Source: Diprion similis (taxonomy: Eukaryota > Arthropoda > Insecta > Hymenoptera > Diprionidae). From it: a DNA stretch of 64,000 nt. Shown one piece after another: positions 1 to 12,480 of this stretch. Position 1 is the first letter of the stretch; each line of letters begins with the position of its first letter. The stretch covers positions 5,580,001 to 5,644,000 of the forward strand of contig NC_060112.1 of NCBI RefSeq assembly GCF_021155765.1, in the 5' to 3' direction. Both the position numbers and the translations under genes were made by a program. The notes beneath the pieces were generated by a model. The model saw only the letters and a program-made list of their open reading frames with translations, did not search any database and was not told the DNA's origin.

Positions 1-60
1 CGATGAAATTTTGGAGAGCGAACGAAGTTCAACTTGGATACATGTTCATCTTTATTACAG

Positions 61-1051
61 ATCGGCGATTACATTTTATCACCAGAAATTTGCGTTGAGA
101 GAAAGAGTATATCGGATTTAATTGGCTCGCTAAACTCTGGAAGGCTGTATAATCAGGCAGTTGCCATGACTCGTCACTATGCCAAGCCCATGCTACTTAT
201 AGAGTTTGATCCGAACAAGCCATTCTGCTTCCAGGTTCGTCGCGTGTCATTAATTCTTGATAAAAAATTTAGGGAATACTTTGTAAAGAAACTTCGTACT
301 CGAATTCGATCATGAATTTTGTACAATTCGTATAATTTTACAGAATAACTATTTTCTCAGTGCGGATACAAAAAGCAGCGAAGTTACAGCAAAACTTCAA
401 TTGCTTACTCTACATTTTCCAAAGTTGAAATTAATTTGGTCACCCAGCCCAAGCGCTACGTCACAATTATTTGAAGAGCTCAAGGTGAAAAAATACTTGC
501 TGTTTAGCTTGTCCTGTATTCAAAACTATTTTATCAATTTAAAAAGAATTTCATTTCATTAACTCATGAATGATATGTATTCACAGAAAGACAGAGCACA
601 GCCGGACGCGTTGAAGGCGGCACAAATTGGAGTAGAAGAAAACGTAGACGAAGAATTCATTGTTGATAAATATAACAAGATTCAAGATCTTGTGTCGAAA
701 CTCCCAGGTGTCAACTCGAAGAACATCAGAGCATTGCTGAATAAAGGAGAATCGCTGGATCATCTTATCACGTTGTCTCAGGTGATATATTTGTAAATTA
801 TAAATCTTAATTCAAATGTTGCACTGTCCTTTATATATCAATTAGTTGGACCAAAATTTCATGTTTTCATTCTATCTTTATTTCCATTGCAGGCGGAGTT
901 GACTGAAATACTAGGTAACAGCGGAGATGCTCAACTTTTACATGATGCATTACACAAGAGAAACACGTTGAAGGAAGAGCTGCCCGCTAGTCGAAGTGGT
1001 CGAGGTGGATCAAAAGTTCGAGGGAGAGGATTATTCCGTAAAAAGAAATAG
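61..1051 (+). CDS. ERCC4: DNA repair endonuclease XPF, C-terminal exons (5' part outside window)
   Basis: XPF is the catalytic half of the XPF-ERCC1 structure-specific nuclease, which cuts the 5' side of lesions in nucleotide excision repair and acts in interstrand crosslink repair and recombination (mei-9 in Drosophila). Four exons are visible: 61-234, 344-484, 587-781 and 893-1051, all joined in phase 0. The first encodes the end of the ERCC4 nuclease domain ([15 protein letters not shown], containing the ERKxxxD-type metal-binding motif). The second continues it ([19 protein letters not shown]). The last two encode the tandem helix-hairpin-helix region ([17 protein letters not shown], then a second hairpin) that dimerises with ERCC1. 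The tail is basic and ends in KKK before the stop. Bases 1-60 are intron, and the N-terminal helicase-like part lies upstream of the window. Family identity is secure from the motifs; the gene is partial. Confidence 0.93.
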
Positions 1052-1342
1052 ACCAATATCTAATTAAAAACGAGCTTTAAATTTATACTTATTTATTTTA
1101 TTAGTAAATCTCAATGTTTTATCAATCATAGATTGTATCTTCGATCTACGATACATGTAAATATATTCCGCAATTAGTGTATAAATTTGCATCACAGCGT
1201 TATGTTCAGAATGTTTATTATCTATAACTTTTTACTTTTATAAAATTACTACAAGTTGTCCCAACACGTAGAAATTTAATCTATTGAGATACTTTGATTT
1301 TTTATTTCTGTTTTGTCTTGTTCGTAAAAGAGTAAACAAAGG

Positions 1343-3787
1343 TCATTCGTCACCCATCATAGCTTCGGAGGCTATTTCTGAATCCTCTGGATCCTTTCCG
1401 ACTTCAACTGCGTGTAACAAGGCTTCTTTCAGTATTTCTTCGACGAGTGACATACCATCCGGCGTCACTAATCCTTCGGTAATCTTTTTCACTTCTTCAC
1501 TACACCAAATTAAACATTTTTCAATTACATTTCAATTTCTTTTTTCTCAGTAGCATTGTCCGCATTATTCTTCGACTGAAATACCTCAAAAACACTTTTT
1601 GGCAATCTTCTTGTTCGTGGAGCTCCCTACTTTTGATAGGTTCAACTCTGGCAAGAGCTGCAGATGCAACCTCGCACGCCAGTTCAAGAATCCATTGCGC
1701 CGTACCCACACCATCCATCGACATTCGTTCCAAATTTGCCTAAGGTATGAATTTAGAACTGATATTGTACCGCATAGCGCGAAATTTTCCGTATCATTTC
1801 AGCTTACTTCATCGTCACAGGCATTCAAGGCACGGGCAACAATTTCTTTACCAACTCCGCATATGAGGGCTAATTTTTCCTCGTCGCTCGATGTTGCAAA
1901 GTCAAATGAAAATTCTGCGCTCTCTCCTGTTTCGTAACCAGGGCAAACCTGGTTCATATCTATATTCACCTCTGTAGCTGGACTCACCTTCTGCCTTTCT
2001 GGCAAAAGCATATCAGTTCCTGTGAATCAAACAAATCATGATTCGCTACAATCAATAATTTTATGATGATTACAGATTTTCCAATTAAAATAATTATTTT
2101 TTGTAATCACCTGGCAGATAGTCAGTTGCAAGAGTGTAAAGACCGGACAAATACCGCTCCGCCATCAGAAGAGAGATTGTATCACGATCATCCAATTTGT
2201 CAGCGACATTATCAAGCCATGGATCGATGCCTGGATATCCGGGATAAATGTAAGGACAGGGACCTGGACACTCTCCTTCTGGCATCGGAGTAAGTAACTC
2301 GCTAGCGTGTTTCTGATACCAGACAACAGTGCAGCATAAATGGGTTAAAAGTTACTTCAATTTTTCCGACTCTTGGAAGCCTGCATTTTACTCACAACAA
2401 AGGCATCGGGCCCAGCCTCCATGTCTGGTTCTTCTCCAAAGAAGTATTGTCCACAGCGAGAGATAACTATTCGCCTCAACGGTTTCTCGAATAAAGTTGG
2501 AACCTGCTCAATCTTCTTCAATGTTTCAACCCCATCAACTAATTGCCTGTGAAAAAAAATAATTGGTTGAAAAGGATAAACGAAAAAAATTTAGAAAGAC
2601 GTTATCCATCTCACCCAAAGGCTACATAATAGTAGTCCATCCATGGATTCGCTTTCAAGGAAATAACGAATTGAGATCCATTGCTGTCCTTCCCGTTGTT
2701 TGCCATTGAAAGAACTCCGCGCCGATTGTGGGGCACGCAGTACGATTCATCGGGAATCACAGCACCATTTGTTGCTGTTCCACCGCCTCCACGGATTAGT
2801 TCTATATCTGTTGAAAAATTTGGTTGTGAACAGTTGTAGAACACGTACGATCTTTGTTACCTCCACACTGCAGCCATCCATTTTTGACGATGCGATGGAC
2901 AATCGTGTTTTTGTAATGTAAGTGTGTACCATCCTTTGTGTGGCCTTGATCTCCAATACATAGATCTAAGAAATTCTTACAAGTACGAGGCAGCAGATCT
3001 GAAAACAGCTAGATAAAATTTTCTTCTTAGTTCAACTTTCTTCCATGAAGGATGATATGTTCTTACCATGAAAAGGAACGAGCCTATCGTTTGATTGTTG
3101 ATAGTGAATGTGAAGTAAACATAATCCCTCTGAAATATTGGATATACAACAATTATTGCATGAGTTCTGTGTGTGTTCAGTTCAACGTATCAATGGCATT
3201 TATACATGATTATACGAAGCTTACTCCGGAGTCTTCTATGTATTGTTGAAATTGTTGCGTTATGAGGTCTTGATAATATCCCCCTTTGGTCGGTAAGCGA
3301 AATACATAGCTTTCGCTTATGTAATCTTCAAAGTCCTTGTCATTACCGATGTACTCGTCGTTTAAAAAGACCATTACTTGACTGTTGGACAACCACATGC
3401 GATCTCCAATTCGCTATGAATATTAAAAATATTATCGAACTGATTTTAATCTGTAATTAAAGAAAAGAACAAAAAAAAAACTACTTAATACAGCAAGTTC
3501 AGCGTCAATACCGGTTTCATTTTCTGCATGTATTCGTACCAGTCAACTTGCAGCATCGCTCTTATTTCTGGTTTAGAAAATCGGAAGGGTAAATGATCGT
3601 GTAATTTATTAGCTATTAATTGGGCTTTTTGAAAATCTATCGTAGTCAAGAGGCCTGCGAGTTTTATCGCTATGTATGGAACTTCCGGACGATTTAGAAA
3701 CCGATCTTTGACAAACGGCTCCTCGCCGAGACTGCTCGCTACGCGCTCTGTCTTCGAACATCGTCCAAAAATCGTGTGACGAGCCAT
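1343..3787 (-). CDS. PPIL6: PPIL6-like (probably inactive) cyclophilin with a long C-terminal extension
   Basis: Ten exons keep phase throughout: 3787-3512, 3413-3225, 3129-3067, 3008-2861, 2807-2615, 2546-2396, 2312-2111, 2019-1808, 1739-1585 and 1499-1343, giving about 581 residues. Residues 1-175 match the unusual N-terminal half of PPIL6 (LSNSQVMVFLNDEYIG). About 175-340 form a cyclophilin fold, with LLPRTCKNF, HYKNTIVHRIVKNGWLQCG, VPHNRRGVLSMAN, NGSQFVISL and YYVAFGQLVDG. Compared with cyclophilin A the catalytic Arg, Gln and Trp positions remain, but the pocket Phe residues are Trp and Val and the His is Tyr, so isomerase activity is doubtful. PPIL6 in vertebrates is about 311 residues and is linked to motile cilia and testis. 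The last four exons (about 240 residues) add an acidic region I do not recognise, with ALICGVGKEIVARALNAC and TAQWILELACEVASAAL helices. A shorter form could end at 2357 by read-through into intron 6. The downstream exons might instead be a separate gene, but no good start codon favours that. Confidence 0.85.
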
Positions 3788-4483
3788 GAATCAAGTTTGA
3801 CACAAATATTATACTATGTCAGCTAATGTGATTCAATGAAATAGCGATAAAACGATATTTCAATCAGTGTCAGTCCATTTGCGTGGTTTAAACTATCCAA
3901 AATGGTCCCGCCGACGTGTAGGCCATTAATTATAAGATCGAGAACAGAGAAGCTGCACACTGGAATTTCGATAAATGCTTCACTCCTCGCGGAACTCCGA
4001 TTGAACTACCTGCGTCGTCAAGCTTGTGGAGGCGAGGTGCATTCCACATTAATAATCAAAGAAAATAGAACTAAAACATTATTCATGTAACTCTTTTTAT
4101 TAGATCACCATTTTGGCCACTTCTAATTTTAGCAGATTTCTATAACACCCCATTTCGAGTAATTAATTCCGAAGGGCATCCGACATATTAAACGCCACCT
4201 ATGAGAATTTGGCTAAAGTGTTTTAGTCTCACTCAGTGTAGTTCGTGGTAAGTAAATTTCATACAAATTTTCCACTTTGGATGAGAAAAACGGGTAGATT
4301 TTTCGCAGTGACTTTGAAAAAACTTGTTGAGATAACGGAGCGCTTGCCGAAAGTTCAGTTGAAAGTAAGCGAAGGTGCATAAATTTATAGAATTAGAGTT
4401 CCGTTCGTTTTTTGGGACCGGTACAGTGGCCGTACGATTTAATTAAAATTAAATCGGGCACGTTTAAAGAATTACCAAATGAA
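3788..4483. other. Divergent intergenic region between PPIL6-like and USP10
   Basis: About 700 bases separate the divergent starts of the PPIL6-like gene and USP10, so both promoters probably lie here. A strong donor-like GTAAGT at about 4250 suggests a 5' UTR exon of the plus-strand gene. A second candidate first coding exon, 4281-4364 (ATG to a GTAAGC donor, 28 codons, phase 0), could replace the six-codon exon I chose for USP10, but its start context is poorer. A 62-codon plus-strand ORF at 3902-4090 has no recognisable product. Confidence 0.4.
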
Positions 4484-7400
4484 ATGGATATAAAATATAA
4501 GGTATGCAACATAAGTTTGTGATAATATTTATTCGTCCACGTTTTTGTTCTGGCTTTTTAGTTATTGTTGAAACTAACTACGCCGTATTAAGTAACCGGT
4601 AATATACGAGACAAAATAATCGACATCGTCTGATGCCATAGAAATAATACACCGAGCATGCAAATTTATCACAATTCCATACCGTTGAGGTTAGCGGAAT
4701 TCGCATTCTTGGTTTTCCAACCTTACTAATTTCGGTGCGTAGATGCGGCAGGTTTCGCATCTTGAATTCTTCCCCGATTTCAAAAATGTGATATTCACAC
4801 ACTCCTGATTCTATTTCAGAGCGAGTATGAGTTTTTGGATTTGTCGGATCTGGACGACAGAACCAAATGCGAAATAAATGTCGTTCTCAATTCTGGTACC
4901 GCCACAGAAGTACTGCAGTTACCATGGGACACTGGAGAAACCGAATACTACGAAGCAGAGGTCTTACCGCTGGATTTGGACAGTAATCGAAGCTGGCAAA
5001 CCTATGGTAACATGAAGAAATATGAGTTAAGGAGTATATACAAGTAGACAGTTGTAAAAGTGGGTGAATTTCGGAGGCTTATATCTCGACAACCAATAGC
5101 CCAATTTGATACGGGCTGTTTTACGTGATAGTATACAGCTGAAGTTCAATTTCCATAATACCTTTTGTCAGAATTAATGAATAAAAAGTGTTGTTATTTA
5201 TAACAGCGTCAACCATTTCGCTTAGCAACATGTTTTGCGTTATTCACAATATCACAAATACAGTTCAACCGAATCACTCAAATTTGGAAACAATTTTCTT
5301 GGTTAGTCTCTTTGCCTGCAATTACACTTTTTTTCCTTAAATGTTTTTTTTTTTTTGTAATATACATCGAATTTAAGCTTCAGATGGTTACCATTTTATC
5401 TGAAAATGGAAAAAAATTTCAGTTCCTGTGAAAGAATGTACATTATCCAAGAATACAATCTCTAAAATTGAAATAAATAGTTTCAGCTGTGGTGACACAT
5501 TATGGGAATTACAAAACGTGCCACAGCCAAAATGGTTCTCCTTATTATCGATAAAAATTTTGTCTGTTGATTCTAATAAAAAAAAAACAAATACAAATGA
5601 AACTTAATCTGCATACCTGTAAATGAAGCAAAGCCCAATAGAATTGTATAAATGATTCTCGTGGTATGAATCTTCAAAACTTATCTACTTTTTCGACCCT
5701 GTACTTGAATAAACTACTTTTATCTACTTACCTCTCTAAAATCCTTCACCTTGTATCTTCCAGATGCAGAACAGAGCCAAGTGTCTTATGAAGGCGAAAT
5801 GGTAACATCGGCAGCGGCAGTCATGGCAACAATGCCGCAAATGGACATCCCCTACGCTCACACCCATCGTCAAATGATGACTCCAGTTTACACCGGAATG
5901 GTTCTAACGCAACCTAACATGTACGAAATGGGTCCGGAATTCAGCACACACACTTACATGCAGGGTGTGGGTTTCCCACATCCGGTATACCTCCAAGAAG
6001 CAGAGATTCATGAGGTACCAACGGGCAGGGAGAACAGAAGACGAGGCCATCACCGCGGTCGAGGCAGCAAAAGGGATGCCAACAGTCGCTACATGGACTC
6101 AGGCAACGAAATGGGACCCGCTTATCACCCTGCTCAGGCACAGTACCACAGGATGCAGAGAAACATGTGTTCCCAGACGATTTACTACCAGACGGAACAC
6201 CCGAATCCTCAGCGACAGCGTCCCTATTACCCATCGACAACCCTCTATTCGCCGGCCTCGCAGCATCCCGTTTATAACCAGGTTTGTCAGCATCCAGGAG
6301 TCAGTGCTCAGTACACGCGTCACAGCCCCGCGACTCCAGTACCTCGCCCGCGGCCGGAGTTGGCAAAGAGTTCGGTACAAAGAGGCGGTGATCCCGTCCC
6401 TCGGCCAAATGCCAGTAACTATGGTCCGCCGCCTCTGAGTATTCAGAAAAAGCCAGAACCGGTTAATCCCTCCCAAACGAATATAGACTGTGTCACAACC
6501 GTGATCGTAAATAACAGTGCGATCGAGCAGAAGCTTGAAAACAACGTTGCTAGTGACTCTGCTGCCAGCAGCAATAACAGTTTTAATAATAGTAATAATA
6601 ATAATAATAATAATAATAGTTCTAGTAGTACTATTAGTAGTAACAATAGTAGCAACAGTAACAATAATAAGATTATCAATAATAATAATAACAACAATAA
6701 AGTGCCTCCTGTGAACGTGACAATAGAGCACAATATCGTCGCTACAGTTAATAAGAGTTGCGAACTTTCAGAGAAAACTGATGTACCGTATGTCAATATT
6801 AACAGCAGTATTCAAGTCAAACAAAAGACAGAGAATAATGTCGAGTTGAGGAAGGATACCGTCTCCCTTACTCAGACAAATGTTCCCGAAACTTCAGTCA
6901 AACCTGATCCAGTTGCAAAAATTGATGAGCGGCAAGAAGAAGTTGTGAGAATTAGTGTTCAGGCAGTTGAAAAACAGAAGCAAGAAAGTATCCCAACACC
7001 ACATTTGCTGCCAACTCCTGTTACTCGCACAGCACCAGAAGCCAGCCCATCTTGGGCTAGTATTTTAAAGAAAACAAACAACGAACCCTTTCCTTCTGGT
7101 ATAACAAATGGCAAACCGACAGCACGCATTTGTCCACTTCGTGTTGATGTTGCATCAGATTCTGAAGCTACACCAAAAATTAATTTTTCACCTAACGAAG
7201 CACCTGGAACTCGACAATTACATGGAAAGCCTAGAGCTTTTCCGGCACTCGAACCTATCAACCATGAAACGACAGCCTCAAATCGAACTGAGGTACAAAA
7301 AGAGTGTAATAATTCTTCAAACAAGTTTGACGACCTCGACGCATGCAAAACAGGAGGTGAGATTCTATCTGGTCGCCAATGTTGCTAGATTTCACTGTAA

Positions 7401-9189
7401 TGGAACAAAATTTTCTCAGGCATGTGAGCAAATCTAATACTGTTTTTTTTTCTCTTCAGAGTTCTTATCGAAGTATCAAATGAAGAAGCAAACTGTCAGT
7501 CTTTTGCCTCGAGGGCTGATCAATCGAAACAATTACTGTTACATCAACAGCATACTGCAGGCACTCCTTGCTTGCCCACCGTTCTATAATCTTCTCGTAG
7601 CTATGCCTTATTCCAAGAATACTACACGCAATAGTACATCCAACAATTTGACCACCAACATGTGCGTATTTTGTTCATTCTTCACACTATAGCAACTGAT
7701 AATTTGAATAAATGTTTAAACCGTTTACAAAAGTATACTTGATCAAAAATTCTTTTCACAGGATTCGATTTGTACATGAATTTTCTCCGTTAGCAGCTGG
7801 AGCTCGATTACCAAGGAAAGACAAAGCACAAAAGTGTGCCGATGAAACTGTCGTCAACGTACAATCCGGCATTGCCTTTGAGCCTACCTATGTCTATACA
7901 ATGTTAAAAAATACGTCATGTGCTAGTGTGTTTTCTGTCGAAGGTCGGCAGGAAGATGCCGAAGAATTTCTCTCTTGTCTGCTTAATGGCATTAGCGATG
8001 AGATGCTTGAGGTGTGTAATTAATATTTTTTTTATATATAGTGAAGCATTTCTTTTCTTTATGAATATTTTCAGAATTTTACTGACCAGAGTTATCTTTC
8101 ATTTTTTCAGATGATGAAATTGGGAAGCAATGAAACTACTCCCACTACCACTGATAACGAATCTCTTCAAACAAATCAGGGCGATCAGGAAGAGTGGAAA
8201 GTATGTATAATTATAATCATTCATTTTTAGTTCCGTTTCAAACGTTGCAGCATTTTATTTCCTTAACACCTGAGACTTATTATAGCTAATTGGTGGATAG
8301 AAATTTATTTTATTGCTGCATTGATATCGTTTCAGATCATGGGACCAAAGAATAAAGGATCCATCACACGCTGTACAGAATTTGGTCGCACACCTTTATC
8401 AGATATATTCCGCGGGCAATTGAGATACAGGGTATCCCGCGCAGGGGAACAGCCGACAGATAATGTTCAGCCTTTCTTCACGTTGCAGTTGGACATTGAG
8501 GTATTTTCAGAAACAATCAAAGCCTTTTGCCAACTGAACAAGAGTTTGGAGCCAATATTTGGTATAATTGTTTTTGAATCTTTCAGAAAGCTGAATCTGT
8601 AAAAGGAGCTCTGGAGATATTAGTCGGCCGAGATCAGCTTGAGGGAATGACGTGCAGCAAAACAAAACGGGAGATCGAAGCATGGAAGCAAGTCACTCTC
8701 GAGGAGCTTCCGGTGATTTTAATTCTGCACCTCAAATGGTTTGACTACAAACTGGATGGATGTTCGAAGATTTTAAAGAGCGTAGAGTTTCCGATAGACC
8801 TCAAAATAGACAGCAGTAAGTTAGAGAGTGTGATTTTGTGTGGTTTACTTATTTTGAGAAAGTTCAAAACAACTGATCAATCGTTTCTCTTCGATGTTTC
8901 AGAAATTCTGTCGCCAAACGCGGCTAAAAAACTTTCACTCAAACAAAAACAATACAAATTATTCGCCGTGACATATCACGACGGAAAAGAAGCCACTAAA
9001 GGGCATTACGTCACGGATGCTTTTCACGTTGGTTACGGAGGCTGGGTGAGGTATGACGATAGCTCACTTAGGGGCGTCTCGGAACATGATGTGTTGAACC
9101 CGCTGCCACCCAGAGTACCGTATCTTTTATATTACAGAAGATTGGATACCATCGGTAATAACCAGCTTAACAACGACAGGATCCGCTAG
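4484..9189 (+). CDS. USP10: Ubiquitin carboxyl-terminal hydrolase 10
   Basis: USP10 is a cysteine deubiquitinase acting on p53, Beclin-1 and ribosomal proteins and binding G3BP in stress granules. The exons I assemble are 4484-4501, 4820-5006, 5764-7356, 7460-7661, 7762-8011, 8111-8200, 8336-8500, 8587-8815 and 8903-9189 (1006 residues). All junctions keep phase; the second joins TAT-G to AT-GCA. The N-terminal exon has SEYEFLDLSDLDD, in the place of the G3BP-binding FGDF segment of human USP10, though FGDF itself is absent. The large third exon is disordered, with Met/Tyr/Pro-rich and Asn/Ser-rich stretches and a conserved SWASILKK. The USP domain starts at LLPRGLINRNNYCYINS (catalytic Cys about 626). 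It continues with GRQEDAEEFLSCLLNG and LQLDIE, and ends with GHYVTDAFH (His about 946) and RYDDS (Asp about 963). The start is the least certain part: the ATG at 4484 has a good context (GAAATGG) and mirrors the very short first exon of the vertebrate gene. Confidence 0.9.
6571..6701 (+). repeat. AAT/AAC/AGT trinucleotide tract coding for Asn/Ser in USP10
   Basis: An imperfect run of AAT, AAC and AGT codons encodes an Asn-rich, Ser-interrupted stretch at about residues 338-380 of USP10, including one run of eight Asn. It is a likely length-variable, prion-like low-complexity segment in the disordered part of the protein. On the minus strand the same tract creates long spurious Leu/Ile-rich ORFs. 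Confidence 0.9.
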
Positions 9190-9921
9190 GTAGTTGATAA
9201 GAAATTTAGTAGATAAAACTGCATCTTTTTTCTATAGTTTCTATATACATATATAAATTTCAACATTTTTTCACAATACAATTTATATTTAGCTATGAAA
9301 ATTTATCAAATGACTCGTTACTAGATATTATAAAAATTGCCTTAATTTTTCTCTACAATGATAGTAATAATCATAATCATACTTGATTTATAATTTATCA
9401 GATTCTTAAATGATATATTAAGAAAATTAACGGAAATAATATTGATTACTTTGGCGACGTCTTCAATAATTTAATAACGAAGAAACGCAGTTTTCGTAAC
9501 GTCGAAATTTTATGAGGAAAGTTAATACGCAATGCGGAAATCTGATATGTTATTGGATCGCTGCTTTACCTCTAAATTTGCCACTGAATTATTGCAAATT
9601 ACTCCCTCTGATTGTTTCATTTTTTATTTTGATTTACAATTGTTTGTATTTATGCTGTGCATCTCTCAAAATATTTGATAGGTTAGCAAAAAAAATAATA
9701 ATAATAATGTTGGACATCTCCATTGTACAGTCGTTTATTGAAAATTTTTTTTTTTTCCATTTTAACCCTTCTACTTTACAAATAATTTAGTTACATCCAA
9801 GATACCGTCTATATGTCTATTTTATTCGATCAGGGAATGAAAATCGTGTTGGTAAATCTATCGTGAAATGTGGCTTCCATCATTAAGGATCAAGTGATAG
9901 GTATTTAACACAAGATCCGCA
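9190..9921. other. Convergent 3' intergenic region between USP10 and CIAPIN1
   Basis: AT-rich DNA between two convergent stop codons. It should hold both 3' UTRs. I see no further ORF with protein-like composition and no repeat. Confidence 0.5.
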
Positions 9922-11216
9922 TCAATTGTTAGGCAGCAAGATTTTTTCTCCTGGCTTGAAAGCTGGCATTCCCAGATACGGGCAGCTTGCACAGCGAAAA
10001 GCATCTCCCAAATAACACTGAAAGAATAAAGTAAAAAAAAATTGTGGTCTTTGGAAGAACAAGAAAAAATACTTTTAGTTTAGTTAGATATACTAAATAT
10101 ACGTACGCTTCCACAGGAAGATTTTTCCACTTTCTGCGTAACAGTTTCTCCCAATAATTCCTCTGCTAATCCACAACTGCAATCTTTACATGCCTTCCGC
10201 TTCCCAGTGGTAGCGCAAACTAAAAAATGAAAAAACAAAAACGGAATGAATTCAGCAGTTTGAAAAGTATACAAATTAATTTTGCTTCGAGAAGTACGGA
10301 TCTTTTGTTTGTAATCCGATCCTCAGGTTGTTAGTTCTTGGTGATTCTTTGTGGTTCTAGCCAACCCGGGTGAATCAATATGCAATGCAATTACCTTTTA
10401 GGGAAGCTACTTGTGGTTTCTGAATGTCACTTTCATCCAAAAGAGTATCCTCATCTATCAAATCTTCCTCTACCGCATCATCCAGTTTCCATACATTTAC
10501 AGAAGATTTAGCTAATGGAAGGTACATCGAGGAACCTACCTGCCGATGAAAAATAATCAATAACTTTGTTAGATTATAAATTATTCATTTTCAGAATTTC
10601 TCACGGAATTATGTGTTTATGGAGAAAATCTGTCCTGTAACAAACTTACCTCGAATTGTGGCTTCTTTGCTACAATTTGGCATACTTTGATATCATCTAC
10701 ATTATACTGTTCGGAAAGACTTTTTAAAAGTTCAGATGAGATCGCTGAAGCTTCGCCATCTGGAGATTCTAGGAGGAATCCATTTAGTTTGAATTTTGAT
10801 ATCAGTTCCGCATATGTCTTGAGATTTTGATGACCGGGTTGCTTTATAACTGGCTCCTGAATAACAATCTTTCCACCAGGTGATAAGATGCGGAGTGCTT
10901 CCGCAAGGAGGATATTATCATGGATAATCGGGTGCAGAAATCCTGATAGAATTATGTCGACGGAAGAGGCATCGTGATTTGCTGCAACAAGATTATAACG
11001 ATAATAATTGATGATGTGAGATTGGAGAAATTCGTTGCTGCAATAGTGTAGTTCAAACTTACATTTTATGATCTGATTCGAATTCTCCAATGAAACGATA
11101 CCCGAGTTTCCAACCTTAGATTTGGTCTGTGAAACAAACTCCTGCAGTTCCTCAAGCGATGTTCCAGGACACCATATTACTAAAACCTTGTTACCTTCGT
11201 TCACAAAATTTTCCAT
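9922..11216 (-). CDS. CIAPIN1: Anamorsin (cytosolic Fe-S cluster assembly factor)
   Basis: Anamorsin/Dre2 passes electrons from the diflavin reductase NDOR1/Tah18 to the early cytosolic iron-sulfur assembly machinery and is anti-apoptotic in mammals. The five exons are 11216-11063, 10981-10650, 10539-10395, 10219-10107 and 10017-9922 (279 residues, phases consistent). Residues 1-160 form the SAM-methyltransferase-like domain ([44 protein letters not shown]). An acidic linker follows ([16 protein letters not shown]). The [2Fe-2S] motif is C212-x8-C221-x2-C224-x-C226 ([15 protein letters not shown]). The second twin-Cys motif is C246-x2-C249-x7-C257-x2-C260 ([21 protein letters not shown]). All eight ligands are present. 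The first intron (10982-11062) is only 81 bases, a multiple of three, and has no stop codon in frame, so it can be misread as coding sequence. Confidence 0.96.
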
Positions 11217-12480
11217 CTTGCACGTATACCTTGTCGAGAGTGAATGACAAAGTGATTTATGTTTTGTACGTATTCAATTATGAATTGGAACACACTCACC
11301 GTACTCAATGACTGAAATGACTGACAGTTAATTGTAAGAGCACACGTTTGTCGTCTGACTCTGAAGTCGAGCTTCGATTCGATTGCGTGTTGACACGAAA
11401 TAAAATACAAAATGGATAGAAGGGAATCTTCCAATGCACTAATGCAGCAATTCAAATGTCGAATTTAGTGTAACATCCGACCGAATCGTCTGTATGTTTT
11501 ATTGCTTTAATGACTATTCCTCAACAGTGGTGCCAACTAACCTAACTCCAAATGTGAGAATTTGGTAACCGGATCATTCAGTGCAGAATTCTAGAGTCTC
11601 ACAGCCCTAAATTATTTTTCGTATCAGTTTTTCAGGTCTGGCCGGATTTGAGGTTATTGGGAAAGTAACGTATTATCAATCAACCAACTGAAAATATCAG
11701 TAAAAAAGTTTTCCTAACCAAGAACTATCGCGTACAAAATGTTGATAACATACCGTTGTCATTGCGAAATTAAGAAGTTGAGAAAATCCCGCACAAGAAA
11801 TATGTACGCCGAAATTATACAACGGAAAAATAAATGTCAACCAAATACATAAACGTATATCGTTTATATTTACTTGAATATATCACAGTGGCATCTCGGC
11901 ATATCTCTATAATCAACTAGGTATCAACTACCTAGTCTGGTTGGCAGATGTGTATTTTTCTACCTGTAAGTGGGCCTTGCCCGTGTGTAATTCGACAAGT
12001 GCATAAATAAATAATAAGACGCTCAATTCATTTTTTCGAAGTTTTTTACCGAGTCAATTCTGAACTGTAAATACTTTGGGAGAATATGAAAATACTTCAT
12101 GTTCAATGTCGATCGTTTGAAGACTGTTCCCATCCAGAATTTTTTATTGATTTGTTGAGCATTTTCGAAATTAAGAATTCAATAAACTTAAAATCTCAAG
12201 TTTCGGAAGTATTCCAAAAATTCTGGGAGACTTTTCACTTTGCTATAAGCACCTTCAAGATATGTAGAAGACTAAACCTGCTTTCACAAGATAAATTACT
12301 GAACTTGTGAAATTTGTAAATAAAATCGATTGTATTGATATTGACTTAGCACGAGAGGATTGAAATATGAAGGAACAGCTCAAACAGCTGGTATAGCTCA
12401 ACCGTGCTGCTAGAGAATTAATTACCGTTAGGCATAGAGGCATGGTAGCATACATGTGGCATGGTGACACGGTGGCATGC
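11217..12480. other. Intergenic, upstream of CIAPIN1 to the satellite edge
   Basis: AT-rich sequence with no convincing gene. The CIAPIN1 promoter must lie in its first part. The 60-84 codon ORFs here have no recognisable domains and no supporting splice structure. Confidence 0.4.

Noticed and set aside
5007-5047. Separate small gene ending at the TAG at 5047
   Set aside because: The donor GTAACA at 5007 in the right phase joins this exon to the USP10 exon at 5764, which explains the mid-codon start there better than an independent short protein.
6099-6796. Long minus-strand ORFs (210 and 117 codons) opposite USP10 exon 3
   Set aside because: They are the antisense of the USP10 reading frame and its AAT repeat (poly-Leu/Ile), with no motifs.
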